The position numbers were made by a program, and so were the translations under genes. The notes under the pieces are model-generated. The model had not been told where the DNA came from, did not search any database, and worked only from the letters and a program-made list of their open reading frames with translations. A DNA stretch of 64,000 nucleotides from NCBI GenBank assembly GCA_013397865.1, contig VZTI01000922.1:805396-869395 (forward strand), in the 5' to 3' direction. Below, in pieces: positions 1 to 13,227 of the stretch. The DNA comes from Struthidea cinerea (Eukaryota > Chordata > Aves > Passeriformes > Corcoracidae). The first letter of the stretch is position 1. Each line of letters starts with the position of its first letter.

Positions 1-2759
1 TCCTCCCTTCAAACAAAAAAAAAAAAGGCACTGCAGAAAAAATTTAATGGTGAAAAATAAAATTTAGCCCTCGCACAAGATTTTCAAATGTGAGCCATGA
101 TTTATCATTGTAATATTTCAAACTGATCTACGAATCAGTCATGTGATGAACGGTATGACATACATAATCTTTATACAAATGTCTTAATAGTGGATTTTGC
201 TCTGAATTACAAATCATGCTGCAAGTGTGCCTATGACAGAGATGTGTGAAGGTACTTACCTTGAATATTTCACGTAATTTTTGATGTGAATGGCTCTGTG
301 GCTTTTGTATATTAATTCTTAACATTTAATCTAGAGTAAGGAGGATACATGTTTATTTTCTTTTAAACACTCATTTCAAAGCATACTATGGTGTGGTGGT
401 GACGATGGACTTAGTATAAATTTCTGTGTTTATTGAGTGATGGTTAACTGTTTGTTTTTTTTTTCTGTATCTGCAAATATCTGTACAGAGCTGAATAGGA
501 TGCTGGATAGCATCAATGAATGGTTGAGGTTACCGGTATTTTTTCCCCTATTTTCAAGCTCAAATATAAATAGCAGAAACCGAACAATTCAGGAATACTA
601 AGTAGGTCTTATTATAATGCACCTTTTGCTGTGTATGTGATTGCATTTCAGATTCAAAATAAATCAGTATTAAAATATTTCCATGAAATCATGCTTTTAG
701 GAAATTGACAAATTTTGTCAGGACGTCTTTATTTCAGTCTTCTGAACATGTTGTTAAACCTTTCATTGATCACAGTGTGTTTTCAAGAGGTTTCAAGGCT
801 TCTTACAAAATATTTTCCCAGATCTGGAAGCCAGATGGTTACATTGAAGAAGTCATAAGCAGTTAATTGCTAAACTGATTTGAGTGCTCCAGAACATAGC
901 ATGCAGACCAAAGGCTTCCAACGCAGCTGATCAAACTAGTTACCTGATGTTGCCCTTTTTAGAGGTTGGGGCCTCTGTGAGAGGCAGTGGGGGAAACAGA
1001 TTCTCCTTTGGGGAAGGAATAAACAAAATACTATGTTTTGAAAAGACTGTTTTAAAAACAAATTTATTTTGTCTTTCTTGTATCTATCACATACATGGCA
1101 TTCATCCTCAAGTTTGCTTTATTTTGATTAATTTGTGCCTGTCCCACCCCCCTCCCTCCCAACTGTTCTGAATGTCTAGTCTATGGTATTTTTTTATCCA
1201 CTGTGCTCAAGGGATCTCCCACAATTCCTATTCATAATACTTAGACAGAATTCCCTCAAAGTGTTTGATATTTTGTAATTTTTTCTTCCAAATATATAAG
1301 AAGAAATAATATTTCAGTTGCAGTGACATGCAATAGAGAATAGATAACAGAATAACAAATATAAATGCTATAGTTGTCTCGCTATATGTAGTTTCTCATT
1401 TTGTACCCATCAGCTGGAGTTTTGTTCTTCTGACGAAAAATATTACCAGTAATCAGTATTCAGAAATAAGCATTTGCTTTCCTTTGCTTTCTTTTAACCT
1501 TAAATAACCTGTTAGTTCAATAGTACTGCTTGAGATGATTTAAAAATTTTATAGGTTAGCAAATTCCTAAATTGCTTTTCCTGAAGTGAGTTTTAGACTG
1601 ATAGCTTTTTCCATATTCAAATTATTTTAAATACTTTTATATATGAGAATGTTTTAGAAATCATTGACACCTGTGTAATAGGAAAATGTCATGATGTTTT
1701 TGTCTTTATGTAGATGCTACTACCACACTATCTTAAAGGTATGGTTATAAATGTTTCATGAAAGGTTGCAAAGTTGTGCTTAAGTAAGTATTTAAACAGT
1801 TATCACAGAATTAGAGAAGGGAGTAACTTACATGTAACTGTGCAAAGCATCATTATCAAATTTTTCAAATATTCTTATAATCACCCACAGCTCAGGTAAA
1901 TTGCCTTTAATATGCTCAGGGGATTTCCTAGTCCCATATTAACTTTTCTAAACTATTCTGACATGCACAGGCAATGTGAAACCTCACAGTAAAGCAGTCA
2001 GGGTGGAAAATTGTGCTGCCTTCATGTAACGAAGCATAGAGCTTTGGGGGTGGGCACGCAGCCTGGTGCTGGCTCTACGTGGCGGCCACTGAGGTACATG
2101 AAACCACCTCGTCACTGGTGGGGAGTGGGGCTCTCCTTACCACGTGCCCTGCTGTAAAACTGGAAAAACATTCATCATTACCTGTGCGATGACTGATTCT
2201 TAAATCATAACAACATAGATTATTTGGAGCACAGTTTTCTTATTAGGCATAACATTGTAAATATCAACTTTCTTGAGAAAGGCATATAAAGGGAATTTCT
2301 GCACATACATTTCTTCATGACAATGTCTGCCTAGAGGGATCTCATACCTTTTTCTCTGGAATGTATTGCTTTTACTTATCCTTATGCTTTTAAAGATTAT
2401 GAGAGAGGGCATGTGCTCATTACATCTCTGTTCCTTATTTTCTAGCTATAATAAAATTGTCTAAAACAACAAAGAAAAATAATATATTTTAAGTTTGGAT
2501 ATATTTATTTTTAAAACTTTATTTTTTGTCATATATTTTACTTCTGATTCCAACAATATATACTGATTTTTATATAAAAATATTAGAAGTTTACTAAAAC
2601 TTTTGCCTCTATTGCTTATACTTCATTACCAGACAACATAGTTAATAGTGTAAGTATTATACTGAGTACTGCGTAAAATCATTTTGTGATAACAACTCGC
2701 ATTTTGATTAAATTATGGCAGTTGTCCAATTCACAGTCATAAGCCTTTGAAAAATGATC
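1..2759. other. Unique AT-rich non-coding DNA
   Basis: No gene, RNA or recognisable transposon was seen. Reading frames are all under 100 codons and resemble nothing I know. A short C-rich patch lies near 1145-1160. The only compositional break is a GC-richer block at about 2030-2160 that contains a CACGTG E-box at 2141-2146; nothing else supports a function for it. Confidence 0.6.
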
Positions 2760-2805
2760 ACGTATATACGTATTTCTGAAAATTTTCAGAAATACGTGTA
2801 TACGT
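2760..2805. repeat. 46-bp near-perfect palindrome
   Basis: Two 23-base arms meet with no spacer at about 2782/2783 and pair with a single mismatch. A 14-base piece of the left arm (2765-2778) occurs again in direct orientation at 2799-2812, overlapping the right arm. The result is a direct-inverted-direct arrangement. It could extrude as a cruciform, or be the scar of a replication template switch. No transposon ends or target duplications were recognised around it. Confidence 0.85.
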
Positions 2806-2884
2806 ATTTCTGTTGAGCATCTCTCCTTCTTTTAGGAAAACCAAACTGTTTTCAGAATATTTTTCATAATATTGACAAACAGTG

Positions 2885-2910
2885 ATATATGTGTGTGTGT
2901 GTGTGTATGT
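2885..2910. repeat. (TG)n microsatellite
   Basis: About ten TG units with AT interruptions at both edges, lying some 15 bases before the 5' truncation point of the CR1 copy that follows. A simple-sequence run here is probably length-polymorphic. Confidence 0.85.
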
Positions 2911-2923
2911 ACTGAGCTATATG

Positions 2924-3408
2924 TGCGTCCAGAGAAGGGCAATGAAGCTGGTGAAGGGTCTGCAGCACAAGTTTAATGAGGAGCAGCTGAGGGAGCAGAG
3001 GTTGTTTAGCCTGGAGAAAAGGAGTCTCAGGGGAGACCTTATCAGTCTCTACAACTGCCTGAAAGGAGGGTGTAGGCAGGTGGGGTTGGTCTACTTCTCC
3101 CAGTTAACAAGTGACAGGATGAGGGGAAACAGCCTCTACCTGCACCAGGGGAGATTTAGATTGGATATTAGGGGAAGTTTCTTCACTGAGACCGTGCTCA
3201 GGCATTGAGATAGGCTGCCCAAGGAAGTGGTGAAATGGTCATCCCTGGATGAGTTCAAAAGGCATGTGGATGTATCACATTCCGACATGGTTTGGTAGTA
3301 GTGAACATGGCAGTTATTACGCACATTATAAAGTCACCCCAAGACATTCGCTAATGGCTGGACTTAATGATCTTAGACCTCTCTTCCAACTTTAACAATT
3401 CTATGATA
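2924..3408 (+). mobile_element. CR1 LINE, 5'-truncated, 3' end intact
   Basis: This is the last part of a CR1 non-LTR retrotransposon on the plus strand. It encodes the familiar C-terminal ORF2 segment: a VQRRAMKLVKGL-like start, then SLEKRSLRGDLISLYNCLKGG, then GRFRLDIRGSFFTETVLRH. The frame breaks just after this, at a TGA near 3206. The 3' UTR follows, with the LDDLRPLFQL-type region degenerate, and the copy ends in a CR1 tail with one ATTCTATGAT unit. CR1 copies are normally 5'-truncated, and this one is too short to be active. An internal stretch around 3290-3350 is diverged. Confidence 0.9.
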
Positions 3409-3707
3409 AACTATAAATACAAAGTCAAATATAAGCAAATTGATGACAGTTCTGCTGGAGTTATTTAATGGTTTTTGAAAGGCTGGAAAAGAAACATAAT
3501 GCAATTTTAGTGTGAATTGTTTTAAACAAAAAAATATACTGATTTTTTTTTTCCAGTATGTTGCTGAGTGGAAGAGCCACCTTCTAATCTTATTCCCACA
3601 TTGTCATTCATTTCTGACAGCTTATGTATTTGAACCTGTGTATTAAAGACTGTTAATAAAAAGACAGAGGAGAGAAATATTAAAACTATCCTTGGCTTAT
3701 TAGGTTA
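3409..3707. other. Short unique spacer
   Basis: AT-rich DNA between the CR1 end and the LTR, with a T-run at 3543-3552. Nothing recognisable was seen. Confidence 0.5.
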
Positions 3708-4193
3708 TGAGGGTGCGGTGGTGGGTTATTGGGGCAACTGGAGAGAGCTGCTTTGTGCCCCAAATTATCTCTGGAGAGGGATAATTGGGGTGCAGGATAA
3801 CTGCTAGCAGATTCCCCTTTCAGCCCTGCGCTGCTGTCAGTGCTGGTAACCCTCTCACCCCACGCTCTCAGCCAGATAGCTCAATATGACCAGAGACAAG
3901 GAGTCAGGAAGGCTCTCCACATGGCAGAACTCCACAGCTAGGTTTATTTCATCCATAGAGATGAGATGCAGCCAGAGAGAGAGAGAGAGGAGGAGCCTCG
4001 TGGTTTACATAGTGTTCCACAACCAATAATCTGAGGGCTTAGGGACGGTACAAAGGCGGGACCAGGAAGGGGAACCAAGGAGCAGAGGGAAGGGGTGGAG
4101 CGGGGACCAGGCCAGGTGTGCAGCCACACAGGTAGCTGGGAGAGGTAGTTTCCATTAACCAGAGTCTGGGGGTAAGGTTACATTCCATTCACA
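3708..4193 (-). mobile_element. ERV LTR, minus strand, probably solo
   Basis: Read on the minus strand, this block has retroviral LTR organisation. There is an ATTGGTT-type CCAAT box region near 4023-4080, a TATA-like element near 4010, an AATAAA polyadenylation signal (TTTATT at 3943-3948 on the plus strand) and a U5-like tail. The promoter-proximal block is clearly related to the LTR at 45600-46397, with the shared words GTCCCGCCTTTGTAC and CCCTCAGAT.ATTGGT. The proposed ends are TG at 3708 and CA at 4192-4193; I could not find a target-site duplication, so both ends are approximate. No internal retroviral coding sequence lies on either side. A short inverted repeat (about 3756-3794) lies in the U5-like part. 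Confidence 0.65.
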
Positions 4194-6652
4194 AGGAATT
4201 GTGGGAGAGGCTTTTCCCTGCAGGTAAAGAAGGTATTTTCAAATGCCTTAGTTTTTCCACCAGCTGGTCTCTGCCACTTTGGGGTTTTCTGGTTGACCAG
4301 CTGGCTCAGTGGTTACAACAGAGAAACACAGAACAAGAAAAAATTAAAGCTGATGTCATAGTGTCTTTGATTTTTCTTAATTTAACCACAGCTTTCTATT
4401 CATGTGTTAAGAGAAGAAACTCTAATATCCCTGCATTTGCCTTTTCCCCTTCAAATCTACTTACCTATAGCATCAGTATCTTTGTTGGTTTCCAGGCTTT
4501 TCATTTGCAAAGCACTTTGAAGTATCTTGAATGTGAAAATTGTTATATGAAGCCAAGTACTGTTCTGCTTTTAAGTGACTCATAAAAATGCCTCCACCTA
4601 AAGCATTTTTATGTATACATGAGTTTGGTTGTGTTTATACATACCCTTTAAATGAAGTCATTTTTATAAGACATTTTAAAACGTGAACATGATTTGAGTT
4701 TGTATAGCACATAGAGTCGAAAGTATCGCAGAGAAATGAATTATGGTTCAGGATGGCAACAGAGACTTAACAGACAAATGCTATTAAGAAGGTATGTTAT
4801 GTGAAGTGTTATGTTTTATAACGCTCCATAATGAAAAATGTCATGTGATCTTTGCTTTTTTGTAGGCACTTGACTGTTCATTAAAGGAACTGGAATATAA
4901 TGTCTATTATGAAAGATGGCATCTCTTTTTTCAGCTCTAGATTTCACTTTTAGAAAAGTCTTCGACGTGCATGGAGGTCTAGGGTCTGCTGTGGTACATT
5001 GGTTTCTCTCAGGGTATTCAATCTCACTGGCTTGCGTTTAGGAGCTGTATGATACTTAGGGTTGTGTGGTTGTGTCATAGTAGTGGAAATAATGTTGGGG
5101 TATGTTTTCACATATGTGTTATTTTGTATTGTGATACTACCGGATTTCACAGAGTAAATGTGACAGTGTGCTTACTTCTTAAGGTAAAAATTAGGGTAAA
5201 AGGGTACAGATTCTGTCATCCCTCATTAATACAAGTTGCTGCTCAGAAACCTAAATTTCAGAAAGATGGTTAAGTCTGTCTCGTTTTAGGATGCCACTTA
5301 AGAGTCTGCCTAATATTAAGAGATAATTCCCATATGTGTCAGTATGGTTCTAAGAAGCTGTCTGCTAAAGAAAGTACTCTTTTTCCCTGAGACATAGTAC
5401 AAGATATTAATCATCTCTCATTACTGAAAAACTTACATTGTTATTGAATAAAACAGGGCTAAGACATACTATCTTGGCCTCTTTATTTTAAAAGATCCTC
5501 TTTCCTAATTTAATTGTTCTTTATTGGTTTATCTTTGCTGATTTGTTTTCTTCTATTCAGTGAAACTAATTCTGAGTGACTCTGAAATTGCTACTTTGCT
5601 AAACACCAGAAAGGGATTGACAGATCAAGTGGACTTTGTCATAGCATGTTATACCTACCTCCTTTATGAAATCTTGTAACAAATATTTTGCTTCTTTTTT
5701 TGTGTGTGTTTATTCTCTGCTTTGTCTCAGCACGTAGATTCTTCCTATCTACTATAAAATTTAGTTATAAACTGAATTTTGAGATGCCCTGACCACTGCT
5801 TCAATATAGACTCTCCTGCTGCACTTACTGTCTTTTAATTCCCACTGTCAGTTGCCAAATGACAGATTTTTTTTTTTTTGCAAACATCTGTACTCTAGTA
5901 GCAGAGTCAGAGGTGGTAGACTGTGCAACACTTTCACTCACAGAAGCAGTCTCTTTTTTCAGGTCTCTTCTGTACATTATGTCCTTCTTATAAACCACTG
6001 AAAACTTTGCCAACAGCATGAAAAACAACAGGACTTGTGTGGAATTAGAGATGAACCTTGAAAATTACTCCAGCCACAGGAAAACACTTCAAAATAACAA
6101 AATGGGTCTCATGGATAATGTGTTAATGATCTGATGGATTGAACTGCATAATAAAAACTCATGATGGTAGATAGGGAAATAATACCAAGGTGGAAGAAGA
6201 GAAATAAAACCTATCTAAAGTTAAATAAAAGCCCTTTGCTTCAACTTTCCTGTCATTGATGGAAATAGCCCTAGTTCTGGTCTTTGTCAGAGAAATAAAG
6301 CTGCATGGTTCAGTGAAGAGACAGCTCAATGAACAAGCGTGACGGGCTTGATTCATCAGTCTTTCATGTTGTATTCCAGTAGTAATTATTTATTCCTGTA
6401 GAAATTTGCTTTGAGACTAGGGTTTTGGCTAGGTTGATTCTAGCCTCTTTGGGAGCACAGAGCAGGAATGAATCTGGCTTAACCTTGGCTGGAGACTCCC
6501 TCAGTCACAAAGCTGGTACTGTTCCATGACTGGCAAATAGCAGGCCTTTGGCTACGCAGAGTATGGCAACCATGGTGCATATTACATACCTGCTGGTAGA
6601 GCTTCTTTTGGGAGCTGCTGTTAACATGATTTAGGGAAGCCCTGAAACTGAA
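4194..6652. other. Unique non-coding DNA
   Basis: No gene was recognised. An open frame of about 128 codons (plus strand, 4199-4585) starts right at the LTR edge; it has no familiar domain and I treat it as chance. The stretch at 6430-6650, just before the next CR1, is somewhat more GC-rich than its surroundings and could be an unrecognised older repeat. Confidence 0.5.
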
Positions 6653-7591
6653 ACTAGTGCTCTTTAATATCTTTATCAATGACATAAACAGTGAAATCAA
6701 GTGCGCCATTAGCAAGTTTGCAGATGGCCCCAAGCTGAGTGGAGTGGTTGACCCTGAAGAAAAGGATGCCATCCAGGCAAGCCCAAGAAACCGGCCCACG
6801 AGGACCTCATGTGGTTCTACAAGTCAAAGTGCAAGGTGCTGCAGCAGGGTCGGGGCAATCCCAAACATGAGTACAGACTGGGAGCTGAACTCACTGAAAG
6901 CAGCCCTGTGAGAACGACTTGGTAGGTGAAGAAGGCTATTAGTAGGTGAAAAGCTTGACAGCAATGTGTGCTCGCAGCCCAGAAAGCCAAATGCATCATG
7001 GGCCGCATCAAAAAGAAGCGTGGCTGGCAGGCTGAGGGATGTGATTGTCCCTCTCTTCTCTGCTCTTGTGAGACCCCAGTTTGAGTCCTGTGTCCAGCTC
7101 TGGAGTCCCCAGCACAGAAAACATGTACACCTGTTGAAGTGGGTCCAGAGGAGGGCCACCTGGATGATCAGAGGGCCGGAGCACCTCTCCTACAAAGGCA
7201 GGCTGAGAGTTGGGGTTGTTCAGCCTAGAGAAGAGAAGGCTCCATGTAGAGCTTTAGCAGCTTTTCAGTACTTAAAGGGGGCTTATAAAGAGAGGGAGTG
7301 TGACTATTTTTATAGGCAGATGCTGACAGGAAAAGGGAGAATGTTTTTAAACTAAAAAAAGATTTAAATTGTATATTAGGAAGAAATTCCTTACTTTTGA
7401 GAATAATGAGACACTGGCACAGGTTGTCCAGAGAGGCTGTGGGTGCCCCATCTTTTGAAGTGCTCAAGGCCAGGTTGGATGGGGCTTTGAGCAATCTGAT
7501 CAAGTGGATGACATCCCTGCCCATGGCAGGGAGTTTGGATGTAGATAATTTTTAAGGTCCTTTCCAATCTTAACCATTCTATGTTTCTATG
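6653..7591 (+). mobile_element. CR1 LINE with RT C-terminal region
   Basis: Plus-strand CR1, 5'-truncated inside the reverse transcriptase domain. The first translated words are LFNIFINDINSEIKCAISKF and then ADGPKLSGVVD. In intact CR1 this is the ADD catalytic motif; here the second Asp is replaced by Gly, so the copy would be catalytically dead even without truncation. Downstream come LFSALVRPQFESCVQLWSPQ (about 7048-7107) and VQRRATWMIRGPEHLSYKG, followed by the GALSNLIKW-type end and a tail of ATTCTATGTTTCTATGA. Several frameshifts separate these blocks. Moderately old copy. Confidence 0.92.
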
Positions 7592-10500
7592 AAATATTGG
7601 TATTCATTCTCTATTTCTTCTGATAGCATAGTATCTCAGTGCTAGGAGCAAAGAATAATTCTATCTATTTATGAACAAATATCAGTATAAAAGAAAAAAA
7701 AACAGTAAAATTTTGCTAATGTTGGATTCCAAAAGCTCATCCACATAAGTCAGGAGACAAGAATGAATTTTCAGGACAATGTAATTATTACTTCTACAGT
7801 GTGCAACTCAAAAGGAAATGAATTAAGTGTCAGTGTCATCTGTTTGGCTATAACAGAGAGAAAGATGATCAAAGAATAAATTGGAGCTTTTTTTAGTCCT
7901 GTATTCCTAACTCTTGTCATAGGCAGTTGCATTGATTTCTATACATTCTCCCCTAATTTGTTAGTTGCCCTTTTACACTGAGAGAATGCATTTTTATTCA
8001 ATTACTAGATCAAATAGAAATCAAGAAGAACTCATCAGTGGCCCACATACAATCTTAACAGTTTAAGGGTAAAAATCTTCTACCTATAAAACTTGATATG
8101 CTATTTAAATTTTAGAGACAATCATAGATATCATCAGGGAGGTTCCAGAAATACAAGTGCAAGTCAGACTTCAAAGTGAGGGGAGGGTTTGATACAGTAG
8201 CTTACTCAAGCATCTAACATTCTGCAAAGGCTGTGTGTGTTTCATGGGGACCTCATTATGATGCACAGGAAAGGTATTTCACTGGATTTTTTTTTCCCCC
8301 ACAGCTGTAGAGTGAACTGAATTGTTTAAACATGAATATGAATGTCCTTCTTGAAGCTGCAACTGGAGAAGAAAAATTGCATACCCTTATACTCAGCTCT
8401 TGACAGTAAAAGCAGTATGCCCCAGTGAATTTCAGTCCAGTGGGGGAAAGCGTCAGAGGGTCTTGAAGAATTGTGCAGGTAACGAGTATGTAATTTGAGA
8501 CTATCAAAAGAAAAGTATGTCCCAACAAAGAATTTAGCAAAACAACAGTAAACAACAGCGTACAGTAATGTTTAGTAACTTATTCTGGTAAACATTTAGA
8601 AATGTAACCAAAGTTATTCTGTGTGAATGCCCTGGAATTCAGGAAAAGTGCTACAAGACACAGTTCCTTAAAACACCTTACATATTCTCAGAACAGCTGT
8701 TTAACAGAGTCATATGGTAAATGGTCACAGATATTTTTTAATTTTTCAAGGTAAAAGTGAAGAAAGTGGGAGCTAATCATCTGTCCTTCCTAGAAGGACA
8801 TAGAAGTGTTTTCAAGTGATTACCAATTTCTCACTATTTATCAAGTTCTTTGGCGTATGCTCCTCCCGAGTTACCCATGCAGTTCTTGGAGAAGTTCTCT
8901 TCTTCCCAACTGTGAAGCCCATTCCTACATTTTTCAGGCAAAACTGGTTTGATAGTGTATAATAATTTGATTAAAACATTCATTTATTTCCTTCCCTTAT
9001 TGCAAAGAATTGCTATAAACTTTATAGCTATAAAATTATAATATATAATTCTTGATTTAAACTTGATTTCAGGAATATTTAGGGGGAAAATAATTCCTTC
9101 TTCATTTACGGTTCAGCTTCAGAGGATGTCCATATTTCCTTGTTGCATCCATAACAGAATAAAACTGCCAGAATGCAGTAAGAAAAAGAGGGTGGTGGGT
9201 GTCCTTGAGAAGTTTGTCTTAACTAGTTTTGAAGCTCAGTCCTGTTATCTAAACTGAACAGTGAAGAACTGGTATTAACACCTGGACTTACGTCTATGCA
9301 AAATCCAGAGTTGCTAAAGTAGCAATTAATTGGCTTAATTCTGAATTCTGAAACTCGTTTCTGAAGGACAATGTTAAATTGTCATGTAGTGCTGATTCAG
9401 AACAACTGGAAGTGCATTAATTTTTGTACAGTCCCAAAGTCTTAACTCCTTGCACTATGAAACTATGAAAGTTTGTGAGGGAAAAAAAAAAAAAAACAAA
9501 CAAGAGTGATTATTTTCTTTCTTCTTTAAGACAAAAAACAAAATTGAGACATAAAAATACCTTTCTATATATGTGCAAATAACTCTTTTAATGGAGCATT
9601 TTAAAATTATTCTTGTCTAAATCTTAGGTTTTCCCTTCATTGCTGACTATCCTTTAAGAACACACTTAGAATCTCGGTTGTACTTGGGCTGTAGGCTCTA
9701 ATAGAATATAAGACCTTGGAGCATTAACAAATCTCTCAGCTTTTAAATAGACTGTGACCTATTCATTTACAGGGCTACTTCAATAAAGCAATAGCTCACT
9801 TAGGTTAATGTTCTATCATGGTGTGATTCGATTTGCAGACTGCAGACTTGCCCATTATCCCCTAATGTTTGTATGGGTCATGTTATCACATCCAAATAAT
9901 GATTCATACCACCCCTTGTTCCTGAAGATATCACAGTGATTACAGGAAGCTCAGCGTGCTAGTACACAAAGCCTTTAGGGTTCTGTTGGATGCTGTCGAA
10001 TTGTAATTTTTGGCTAGAGCATGAAAAAGCAGGGAAGTCTCAGGTTTCTCTGTGACACCTTCCTCTTGTGATTCAATTGGCCATCTGGCTGAGCAGACGG
10101 GCTGGACATTTGCAGAAATCAGATCTGTCTCTCCCTGTCTTTTGATTCTTTCTTTTTCCTTAATTTTGGTGAGGAAAGTTAGCTGGCCCTGACCTGCTGT
10201 GACAGATTATTTACAAGTCAAGTGCTTTATGACTTTCCCCTCTCTACCCTCTCACAGCTTGAGTTTTTATCATGAAGATGGAGCTATTTCCAACAGGGAG
10301 AAAGCATCAATACTATGTCCTCGTGTAGTTACCCACAGGAGAGGCTCAGGCTGGTAGCCACATTGAGAAGGGAAAAAAAGGGTATGTATTCTATTTGTGA
10401 ATACAGTGTGAATATCAACAAAATTTCTTTTCCCAGCATTGCCACATTGTCATTTACACTGAAGAATTGTTGTCACTTAGGCATAGTAATTCAAGAGAGT

Positions 10501-13176
10501 CTAAGTCATAGGATGAGAAGAAATTTTGGCTGTGATTGTAAATGTTTGTAAAATGCTCTTAAGGTTTATTTTTACTTCTCATTTTTGGGGACAATAAGGA
10601 TTTTCTCACCCTACCACTGTGTTTATGTTGAATGACCATCAGGCTGCTCACTGGTTCAGCTGCTGACAAACACTAAATCTTGATAAATGCTTCCAAAAAA
10701 ACTGTCATAAACCTCACTAGCTCTAAACTCTCCTAGATATAAACCACTCCTAGTTAATATATAGTGCAGCTAAAACATGAATGGGTAGAGGAATAGTTTC
10801 CTTATATGCTTTTTATACAAAGATATAAGACCTATGGAAATTAAATAGATGAATTTCTTTGTTTTCTACCAACTGCATGTGCAACCTAGATACAGAAGAA
10901 ATTGCCATAAGAAATAGTGCTGTTCTTCAAGTAAATTAGTTTTCTTATAGCTGAATTTAAAGATTCTCCAACAGCTTCTGTCACTAAAGAGATACAATGG
11001 TTTCACTCAGTTAAAAAATATTTTTCTAAGAAAAGCTACTGACAGTGGAAAAAAACAAACTTGAAAGTACCTGTTAACATTGTTTCTTCCACTTTCTCTG
11101 CTTCTACCCTTTGGCAAACACAGCCACACTCAACAGCGTCAAGTAGTGATGAAATGTTTAAAAATATGCTTTTTTTAAAACCCTTTGATTTTTTTCTCAT
11201 CCACCCATAAAAACATTTCCTAATGAATTTGAATACTATAGACGGTGTTTTTTATTTAAATCAGGCACCAGAAATAGAATTGTGATTGAAATAATATTGC
11301 TGTGTTGACCTGTTGGGCACGGGTTATGGTAAAAAGATGGGCACTTAAAATATTTCGTGTATTTGGCTCTCATTATATAACATTTTTATTTTGCTTTAGA
11401 AGTATTATACAAGGATATCCCCAGAAATAGTGCCAAGGATCTCAAAACTGTAAGCAGATTTCAAACCTAAATTAGGTTTCCCAGCTGCTTAGTGGTATAT
11501 ACTCACATTCAAATAGTGAAAAATGGCTTTTGAAATGTGTACTACATTAGAACTCTGAAAAGTTGTATGTATTTTAATTTGCTGAGTGTTGCAGCAAATT
11601 TAGGACTTGACAGTCCCTTGTGATAGCTGCCTGAAGCACTTATAGAAAGATTTTTCTTCTTCTTCCCCTCCCCTTGCATCAACAGTATAATGATTTTTGA
11701 GGATCAATATTGTATTCCTGTGTTTGAATGCTTAAACTCAGGCAATTTTATTTCTGTCCAGTGTTCTTCCTCCTTAGGCATGTAGGGCTTATTGAAATTT
11801 TAAAGGATATTCAAATTGACCATTTCCGAAGACCAAAATCCAAGGTCATTCTCTTTCCTTCCCAGATCTCATTTCCAGCAATAAATTTATCAAAAAATAC
11901 TGGTGTTTTAATTGTAGCTAAGAAACATACAGACTTAGTTTATAATCTGAATACAATGACCCATCTTTCAAGCCCAATAGACTAATACCAGAAACTTGTG
12001 TGCTTTTTGCAAGCAAAGCAAAGATTTTCACTCAAACCACAACCATAACTGTAACTATTACCTACTAATTTTACAGCAGAGTGATTTTTGTAATGAAATA
12101 TAAAGACATTTCAAGATTTCAAAGTTTGTGTTAATGCTGATAATTGTACATTAAGCTGGCGGTTAGGTATAATGCGAAAACATAGCATTTTTCCATTTTG
12201 TTTTTATTTTTATCTTCATCTTCAGTATGTAAATATAATGTGGCATATGTGTATCACTGTATCCTTATTTTCTTTACATTGAAAACAGCACAATGAAAAG
12301 ATGTCCTGAAACAAACTGTTGGTTCTATTGTTACTTTTCATATAGACCAGTGGAATCCATCCCTGGAAAGAGGAAATCGTAAATGTCACCACTATAAAAT
12401 ATCTACATAGGAATTTGTGAACTTGTTTATTTTCCACGTGAAAATATGTCCATACTTAAACCATTATTCTTTTTATTGTCTTTGAGATGATAGAATTAGT
12501 GGGGTTTTTTTTCATGTCTTGATATTTTAAATGAGAAAAGATTCTTAGAGAATTGAATGCCATAATATCCTTCTGTTGCATTCTAGTTCTCAAGTAGGAG
12601 CTAAGTGCTCAGATTTTTTTGAGGATGTAAGTTGAAGCATTATATAGAGACTGAACCCTGATAAGAAGCAATGCAAAGCAAGAAATCATGCTTTTTATGT
12701 CAAGTGCAAAGTGAAAAGCTTTGCTTTTGAAGCTGTCAATCTCCTGCCTGTGTCTTACCTAAATACCCACAGACGTGTAGACTTACCCCTGTTACGGAAA
12801 GCTCATTAAATCCTACTCTTAGACAAAACACCTAACAGGAAAAGAATCTTCCTCTCGGAGCTTCTCCTGGAGTTTTCTTTATGTCATGAGCTTTTTCCTC
12901 TATGAAGAATAGACTTTTAAAACTTTTCTGGACTTAGTTCAGAATGATAACATTGGGCTTTCTTGTCCAGTTAATTTAAAATTACATGGAAAATGTTATT
13001 TCTGTCTCAGACATAATTTAACAGTTACAAGAAAAACTTGGTGCCATGGTATGTTGGTAAAAGGAGCGAATAAGTAAGAAAAAAATTGCCTTATTTTGGT
13101 AACAATAGTGCTTTTCTGATGACCAGCATCCTTGTATCATTTCAATTCCATTTACTCATTTGTTTGGCTAGTGAGG
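7592..13176. other. Unique AT-rich non-coding DNA
   Basis: No gene or transposon was recognised in 5.6 kb; reading frames are all under about 100 codons. It holds a 15-base A-run at 9482-9496 and a small 9-bp stem hairpin (arms 11576-11584 and 11592-11600). The segment around 10070-10130 is less AT-rich than its surroundings. Otherwise I see nothing. Confidence 0.5.
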
Positions 13177-13227
13177 TTAGTGCTGACTAGCCTCACACAC
13201 CTCATATGTGAGGCTAGTCAGCACTAA
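13177..13227. repeat. Perfect 21-bp inverted repeat, 9-nt loop
   Basis: Arms at 13177-13197 and 13207-13227 pair perfectly around a 9-base loop. Just upstream, 13171-13180 (GTGAGGTTAG) is a second partner for the left arm: it pairs with 13187-13196 with one mismatch. The left arm could therefore fold either way. Perfect pairing without the bulges typical of pre-miRNAs favours a recent inverted duplication, but a transcribed hairpin cannot be excluded from sequence alone. Confidence 0.9.

Noticed and set aside
4302..4316. tRNA A-box-like TGGCTCAGTGGTTAC
   Set aside because: No B-box at a suitable distance and no cloverleaf; chance match.
4199..4585. 128-codon plus-strand frame next to the LTR
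   Set aside because: No domain, no splice or promoter context, and composition typical of the flanking non-coding DNA.
6966..7355. 129-codon plus-strand frame
   Set aside because: It is CR1 ORF2 C-terminal sequence, part of a truncated retrotransposon, not a host gene.
13177..13227. Possible microRNA precursor
   Set aside because: The stem is perfectly paired and short, with no bulges or flanking pairing; an inverted duplication fits better without expression data.
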